A stretch of DNA of 44,401 nucleotides from NCBI GenBank assembly GCA_947458705.1, contig CANHAH010000008.1, forward strand, positions 1 through 44,401, written 5' to 3'. Below are positions 38,851 through 44,401 of the stretch, piece by piece; position 1 is the stretch's first letter; every line of letters starts with the position of its first letter. The notes beneath the pieces were generated by a model that saw nothing but the letters and a program-made list of their open reading frames with translations, was not told where the DNA came from and searched no databases. This DNA is from Opitutia bacterium (GTDB lineage Bacteria; Verrucomicrobiota; Verrucomicrobiia; Opitutales; Opitutaceae). The translations under genes were made by a program, and so were the position numbers.

Positions 38851-39504
38851 ATGTCTGTTTTTAATTTCACGATTTTCGCCAAGGGCGGCCCGATAATGTG
38901 GGTGCTGTTGGCGCTGGGTTTATTGACGGTGTTGCTGGCATTGGAGCGGGTATTATTTCTGCACCGTGGGCAGATCCGCGCCACGACGTTTCTGGAGGGT
39001 ATAAAAAATATTTTAGCGAAACGGCGGTTGGTGGAGGCGTTGACGGTGTGTGAGGAGACGCCGGGGCCGGTCGCCGCCGTAGTGAAGGCGGCGTTGCTGC
39101 ACGCGGAGGCTGATGTTTCGACGATGCGCTTCCATGTGCAGGAGGCGGCGATCGTGGAGTTGCCGGCGCTCGAGCGCCGGCTCGGTAGCATCGCCACGAT
39201 CGCGCAGGTTGCTCCAATGGTTGGGTTGCTCGGCACGGTGCTGGGCATGGTGACGACGTTCTTGGCCTTTGAGAAAGACTACATGAGTGCTAGTGCGTTG
39301 GCCACGGGCATGTGGCAGGCGTTGTTGTGCACAGCGGGCGGCCTAATGTTGGCGCTACCAGCGCATGTCGCGCATCATTTTCTGAGCGGTAGAGTGCGCT
39401 CGATTGTGCGCGATGTGGAATGGGCTGGCAACGAGATCATGCGTTACCTGCAAAATGATTATCGCGGCCGGAAGCCGGGTGGTTCGGAGGTTGTGGAAAC
39501 ATGA
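38851..39504 (+). CDS. MotA/TolQ/ExbB proton-channel family protein
   Basis: FAKGGPIMWVLLALGLLTVLLALERVLFLHRG, LERRLGSIATIAQVAPMVGLLGTVLGMVTTF, LATGMWQALLCTAGGLMLALPAHVAHHFLSGRV. Confidence 0.93.
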   Translation: MSVFNFTIFAKGGPIMWVLLALGLLTVLLALERVLFLHRGQIRATTFLEGIKNILAKRRLVEALTVCEETPGPVAAVVKAALLHAEADVSTMRFHVQEAAIVELPALERRLGSIATIAQVAPMVGLLGTVLGMVTTFLAFEKDYMSASALATGMWQALLCTAGGLMLALPAHVAHHFLSGRVRSIVRDVEWAGNEIMRYLQNDYRGRKPGGSEVVET

Positions 39505-39950
39505 TTACGCGGCCGCTGGATTTGGCCTCGCACTTGCGCGTGCCACCCCGGTGTTTTGATTTTTTGTTCTATGTGAACGCAGGGTTGCTTGTGCTGTTTT
39601 TCTCTTTGTTTGGCTCGCGCTTTGTGTTGGCGCCAGGGCTCGGGGTTGATTTTCAAGTTCCGGAAATGGCGGGTGCTACCGCGGGTGCGCAGCCTACGAC
39701 GCACCGCATTACCGTGCGTCGCTCTGGGCAGATTTTTGCGGATGATGGGTTGGTGTCGTTGAAGCAACTCGGTCTATGGCTTGAGCGGCAGAAGGCGACT
39801 ACGCCGAAACCCTCGTTGTTGATTTTGGCTAGCTCGGGCGTCCGCAATGATGAGTTGGCGGAAATCGTCACCGTCGCGCGGCGCGCGGGTTTTGCCGTGG
39901 TCTGGGGCGCGTTGGAGCCGACAGATGGAGGCGAGGGGGGGCGCAAGTGA
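39501..39950 (+). CDS. ExbD/TolR-like protein (divergent)
   Basis: Single N-terminal TM segment PPRCFDFLFYVNAGLLVLFFSLFGSRF, followed by a periplasmic domain with ITVRRSGQIFADDGLVSLKQLGLWLERQ and LLILASSGVRNDELAEIVTVARRAGFAVVWGA. ATGA overlap with the ExbB-like gene. Confidence 0.75.
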   Translation: MITRPLDLASHLRVPPRCFDFLFYVNAGLLVLFFSLFGSRFVLAPGLGVDFQVPEMAGATAGAQPTTHRITVRRSGQIFADDGLVSLKQLGLWLERQKATTPKPSLLILASSGVRNDELAEIVTVARRAGFAVVWGALEPTDGGEGGRK

Positions 39951-40675
39951 TTAATTCTGAGCAGATTGAACGTCGTCGTTGGGTTTGGGCGGCTTTAGGG
40001 GCGATCGCAATCGTCTTTGTTTTTTTGATACTATTTCGCGCGCCAGAAAATCCCGCCGCGGAGCGTGGATCGGTCACAGTAAAGGCTCAGGCGCCGCTCC
40101 CGGATGTGCCGCAGGTGGGGTTTCGTCGGGTTGCACCGGAGGAAGCGGCATTGGTGGATCCGACTCCATTGTTTTTGCCGACGGCTTGGAACGCCGCACA
40201 GAAAGAGGTCGCATTACCCAAAGGCGGTGGGGCTTTTGCTGATTATCCCGCTCGCTTCACCTATGATGAGGTGGAATTTCGTGCGCTTGCTCCTAAAAAA
40301 GACCCCGCTGTGGATTTTTCGATAGCCTTAGCCCTGAACCCACCCGGGGCGGCGTTGCTGGGTATAGGTCGCAGCCCTGTCGGATTACCTGAGTTAGCGC
40401 GACGGGGTGCGTATTACGAAGTTGCACCGGCCTCGGGAGGAAGAGTGGTGTTGGCTGAAACGCTCGCCGAGGCGAAGCCTCCGGGCGCGGCAACTTGGGA
40501 ACCGATTGAATTCTTGGCCGTGGTGAACGCGGCTGGACTCAGTGCGCCTTTAGTCCCGACCGTCCGATCCAAACTGGAGGAGGTGGATACGTATTTCGCG
40601 AGTTACTTGACGCAGCAGGCACGAATAGGCGCTAAACTGGCGCCCGGCGTGTATCGAATTTGGGTTGGACCGTAG
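39947..40675 (+). CDS. Hypothetical membrane-anchored protein in TonB-like operon position
   Basis: N-terminal TM helix RRWVWAALGAIAIVFVFLILF; GTG start overlapping the ExbD-like stop by 4 nt; no recognisable TonB C-terminal motif. Confidence 0.75.
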   Translation: MINSEQIERRRWVWAALGAIAIVFVFLILFRAPENPAAERGSVTVKAQAPLPDVPQVGFRRVAPEEAALVDPTPLFLPTAWNAAQKEVALPKGGGAFADYPARFTYDEVEFRALAPKKDPAVDFSIALALNPPGAALLGIGRSPVGLPELARRGAYYEVAPASGGRVVLAETLAEAKPPGAATWEPIEFLAVVNAAGLSAPLVPTVRSKLEEVDTYFASYLTQQARIGAKLAPGVYRIWVGP

Positions 40676-40703
40676 TTTTTTATAGAAAAGGTCAAGTTTG
40701 CTG

Positions 40704-40732
40704 TTGACGGACCAAATCGTGGGAAGCACTTT
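40704..40732 (+). promoter_or_regulatory. Candidate sigma70-type promoter for the tRNA-Thr/tuf transcription unit
   Basis: TTGACG, 17 bp spacer, weak -10 CACTTT; about 40 nt upstream of the tRNA-Thr 5' end. Confidence 0.35.
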
Positions 40733-40771
40733 CAACCCTCATTTTCGTTTTTTGGCACGGTCTCTTTGTCT

Positions 40772-40847
40772 GCCCAGATAGCTCAGTTGGTAGAGCACGT
40801 TCTTGGTAAGGACGAGGTCGCCGGTTCGACTCCGGTTCTGGGCTCCA
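40772..40847 (+). tRNA. tRNA-Thr (GGT anticodon), CCA encoded
   Basis: Acceptor stem GCCCAGA/TCTGGGC; D-arm GCTCAGTTGGTAGAGC; anticodon loop TTGGTAA (GGT); T-arm GCCGGTTCGACTCCGGT; TCCA 3' end. Confidence 0.95.
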
Positions 40848-40928
40848 TGCCAAAAAACAACGTCGGTCCCGCTTCTACGACGTAAAACCAGAAGTCACAT
40901 TTCATCCAAACCCAAACACACGTCTCCC

Positions 40929-42119
<1,191 letters not shown>

Positions 42120-42149
42120 GTTCGATTAAATAACCTTAAACTCGACTCC

Positions 42150-42176
42150 GCCGAGGCCTCGTAACGGGGCCTCGGC
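42150..42176 (+). other. Strong GC-rich hairpin between tuf and tRNA-Trp
   Basis: GCCGAGGCCTCG-TAA-CGGGGCCTCGGC: 12 bp stem with one G.T wobble and a TAA loop; no T-tract follows. Confidence 0.6.
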
Positions 42177-42203
42177 TGCGTCGTCTAAGAAAGCCCATTC
42201 CAC

Positions 42204-42279
42204 AGGCGTGTAGCTCAATTGGTAGAGTAGCGGTCTCCAAAACCGTTGGTTGGGGGTTCGATTCCCTCCGCGCCTGCCA
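42204..42279 (+). tRNA. tRNA-Trp (CCA anticodon), CCA encoded
   Basis: Acceptor AGGCGTG/CGCGCCT; D-arm GCTCAATTGGTAGAGT; anticodon loop CTCCAAA (CCA); T-arm with GGTTCGATTCC; GCCA 3' end. Confidence 0.95.
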
Positions 42280-42290
42280 AATTTAAGTTC

Positions 42291-42494
42291 ATGAAAAATC
42301 CGTTCCGCAGCACTCGTATTTTCTTCGGCGAAATGGTCGGCGAGCTCCAAAAAGCTTCCTGGCCCACCCGCACCGAACTGCGCGACTCCACTCTCGTGGT
42401 GGTGCTGGCCGGTGTGCTGCTCGGTGTTTTCACGAGCATCAGTGACTTCGCTCTTATCAACGTCGTGGACCTCTTCACGTCCTGGGTAAATTAA
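42291..42494 (+). CDS. secE: Preprotein translocase subunit SecE
   Basis: MKNPFRSTRIFFGEMVGELQKASWPTRTELRDSTLVVVLAGVLLGVFTSISDFALINVVDLF; conserved E-L-xK-xxWP-T motif; located before nusG. Confidence 0.95.
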   Translation: MKNPFRSTRIFFGEMVGELQKASWPTRTELRDSTLVVVLAGVLLGVFTSISDFALINVVDLFTSWVN

Positions 42495-42506
42495 TCCAGC
42501 TGCCCC

Positions 42507-43088
42507 ATGTCGTCCGCCACATCGAACGTTCCCGCCAATGCGCAGTGGTTTGCGCTCCACACCCTCTCCGGCCAGGAGAATAAGGTGAAGGCCTACATTG
42601 AGAAATTCAAAAAGGCCGAGGAGCTCGAAGATGCGATTTTCGAAGTCTTGCTGCCTACGGAAGTTGTTTCCGAAGTGAAGAACGGCAAGAAGAGCACTAA
42701 GGTGCGTAAACTCTATCCGGGTTACGTTTTCATCCAGATGGTGCTCTACGGCGAAGATAAGAAAGTCATCAACAAGCCCTGGTATTTCGTCAAAGAAGTA
42801 GCTGGAGTCATCGGTTTTGTCGGTGGCGAGCGCCCTGCTGCCCTGCAACCTTCTGAGATTGTCGAGATCCGTTCGCGCATCGAAGCGGCCAACGGCAAGG
42901 AAGTGCCCAAGGTGCAGTACACCGTCGGCGAAGAAGTCAAAATCACCGATGGTGCCTTCGCTAGCCTCACAGGTCGGATCGACGAGATCGACCCTGATCG
43001 CGGTAAGCTTAAGGTTTCCGTTTCCATTTTCGGCCGTTTCACCCCGGTCGAGCTCGAATACTGGCAAGTGCAGCGCAACACCGAGTGA
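42507..43088 (+). CDS. nusG: Transcription termination/antitermination factor NusG
   Basis: WFALHTLSGQENKVKAYIEK, KKSTKVRKLYPGYVFIQMVL, GVIGFVGG, VGEEVKITDGAFASLTGRIDEIDPDRGKLKVSVSIFGRFTPVELEYWQVQ (KOW). Confidence 0.97.
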   Translation: MSSATSNVPANAQWFALHTLSGQENKVKAYIEKFKKAEELEDAIFEVLLPTEVVSEVKNGKKSTKVRKLYPGYVFIQMVLYGEDKKVINKPWYFVKEVAGVIGFVGGERPAALQPSEIVEIRSRIEAANGKEVPKVQYTVGEEVKITDGAFASLTGRIDEIDPDRGKLKVSVSIFGRFTPVELEYWQVQRNTE

Positions 43089-43150
43089 TACTCCACGCCG
43101 CCGTCTTCCCGAACTTAATCCGTTTAACCTACCTCTAATCTTTTTTTACC

Positions 43151-43576
43151 ATGGCCAAGAAAATCCAAGGCTACATTCGTCTTCAACTCCCAGCCGGCGC
43201 CGCCAATCCTGCGCCCCCGGTCGGCCCCGCACTCGGTGCCCAAGGCGTCCATATCATGGCGTTTTGTAAGGACTTCAATGCCCGTACCAAGGACCAGAAC
43301 GGCATGATTTTGCCGGTCGTGATCACGGTATACAGCGACAAGAGCTTCACTTTCATTCTTAAGTCCCCGCCAGCGTCCGTGCTGCTCAAAAAAGCCGCCA
43401 ACATCGCCAGCGGTTCGGCCAAGCCTAACCAAGATAAAGTCGGCAAGGTCACCAAAAAACAGCTCCTTGAGATCTATAAACTCAAGGCCAAGGATCTCAA
43501 CGCTAAGGACGACGAAGCCGGCATCAAGATCATCGCCGGCACCGCCCGCAATATGGGTATCGAAGTCGTCGGTTAA
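43151..43576 (+). CDS. rplK: 50S ribosomal protein L11
   Basis: [46 protein letters not shown]...[21 protein letters not shown]...[15 protein letters not shown]. Confidence 0.98.
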   Translation: MAKKIQGYIRLQLPAGAANPAPPVGPALGAQGVHIMAFCKDFNARTKDQNGMILPVVITVYSDKSFTFILKSPPASVLLKKAANIASGSAKPNQDKVGKVTKKQLLEIYKLKAKDLNAKDDEAGIKIIAGTARNMGIEVVG

Positions 43577-43647
43577 TATTTCTCAGCACAAAAAACCACA
43601 CTCGCCGCGGGAGTCCTTCCAGGACGTTCGCACCGCAAGGAGTCACA

Positions 43648-44346
43648 ATGCCAAAAAAACAGAGCAAACGCTACCGCAGCGCCCTCAAGGTCGCTGATCT
43701 CGCCAAGGATTACCCACTCGCTGAAGCGGTGGAAATCCTGACCAAATTCCCCAAGGCCAAGTTCGACGAAACCGTCGAGTTGTCCTTCCGCCTCGGCGTT
43801 GATGGCGCCTCTGGCGACCAAAACGTCCGCGGTACAACGCCCCTGCCTAACGGTTCGGGTAAGAAAGTCCGTGTCCTGGTGTTCACCGATAATCCCGCCG
43901 CGGCCCTCGCCGCTGGCGCTGATACAGCCGGTCTCGCCGACATCATGACCAAGATCAACGAAGGCTGGCTCGATTTCGACGTCGCCATCTCCACCGTTGA
44001 AGCCATGAAGCAAGTCCGTACTCTCGCTCGCGTGCTCGGCCCGAAAGGCCTCATGCCGAACCCGAAGTCTGGCACGGTCACCGACGACATCGCTGCCGGC
44101 ATCAAAGCGGTCAAAGCGGGTCGTGTTGAATTCAAAATGGACAAAGCTGCGATCATCGGCGTCGGCGTCGGTAAGCGGTCCTTCACCAACGCCCAAATCC
44201 TCGAGAACGCCCTGTGCGTGCTCGACGCGGTCGGTAAAGCCAAGCCTGCCACCTTCAAGGGCGGCGTGTTCATCAAGTCCGTCACCATCTCCTCGAGCAT
44301 GAGCCCCGGCGTTCGCGTCGCCTCGTCCGAGTTCAGCAAATATTAA
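43648..44346 (+). CDS. rplA: 50S ribosomal protein L1
   Basis: SKRYRSALKVADLAKDYPLAEAVEIL, KFDETVELSFRLGVD, LARVLGPKGLMPNPKSGTVTDDIAAGIKAVKAGRVEFKMDKAAIIGVGVGK; AAGGAG ribosome-binding site upstream. Confidence 0.98.
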   Translation: MPKKQSKRYRSALKVADLAKDYPLAEAVEILTKFPKAKFDETVELSFRLGVDGASGDQNVRGTTPLPNGSGKKVRVLVFTDNPAAALAAGADTAGLADIMTKINEGWLDFDVAISTVEAMKQVRTLARVLGPKGLMPNPKSGTVTDDIAAGIKAVKAGRVEFKMDKAAIIGVGVGKRSFTNAQILENALCVLDAVGKAKPATFKGGVFIKSVTISSSMSPGVRVASSEFSKY

Positions 44347-44360
44347 CCGGAGCCCGACCC

Positions 44361-44401
44361 ATGAGAGCCGAAAAAAATTACCTGATCGCCGAGGTCGAGA
44401 C
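44361..44401 (+). CDS. rplJ: 50S ribosomal protein L10, truncated by window end
   Basis: ATG followed by RAEKNYLIAEVE; position directly after rplA. Confidence 0.85.
   Translation, partial: MRAEKNYLIAEVE

Noticed and set aside
42126-43067. 313-aa minus-strand ORF crossing tRNA-Trp, secE and nusG
   Set aside because: Antisense to essential genes and a tRNA; a shadow ORF in GC-rich DNA.
43613-43625. Hairpin GTCCT-TCC-AGGAC in the rplK-rplA spacer as an L1-binding leader
   Set aside because: Stem of 5 bp only and no recognisable L1 target consensus; could not be supported by eye.

Overview
GC-rich bacterial chromosomal window. Protein families and gene order suggest a Verrucomicrobiota/Opitutaceae-like organism (inference, not a database result). 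It runs from a 5'-truncated dipeptide epimerase to the start of rplJ and is densely packed with about 33 protein-coding genes and two tRNAs. Housekeeping blocks are: aroB / conserved protein / lpxA / pdxA / IscA-type gene / infC / amidase; tcdA convergent with tatD-sufE; LemA / DUF4870 / M48; TPR / ExbB / ExbD-like / unknown protein; and tRNA-Thr / tuf / tRNA-Trp / secE / nusG / rplK / rplA / rplJ. An accessory-looking block (about 21.0-30.3 kb) holds two different planctomycete-type cytochrome-c systems arranged tail-to-tail: DUF1592-DUF1552-ankyrin, and DUF1549/1553-DUF1501. I saw no CRISPR array, IS element, prophage or rRNA. The observations most worth a second look are: (1) a single ORF encoding two complete M3 metallopeptidases in tandem; (2) an intrinsic-terminator-like hairpin whose U-tract directly abuts that gene's start codon; (3) an EF-Tu whose switch I lacks the canonical RGIT motif (reads KIVT); (4) secE starting 11 nt after the tRNA-Trp CCA end; (5) an ExbB/ExbD-type operon with a non-canonical protein in the TonB position; and (6) a LemA/DUF4870/M48 module whose protease has a TerB-like tail. 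I cannot show that any of these is truly undescribed without database searches.
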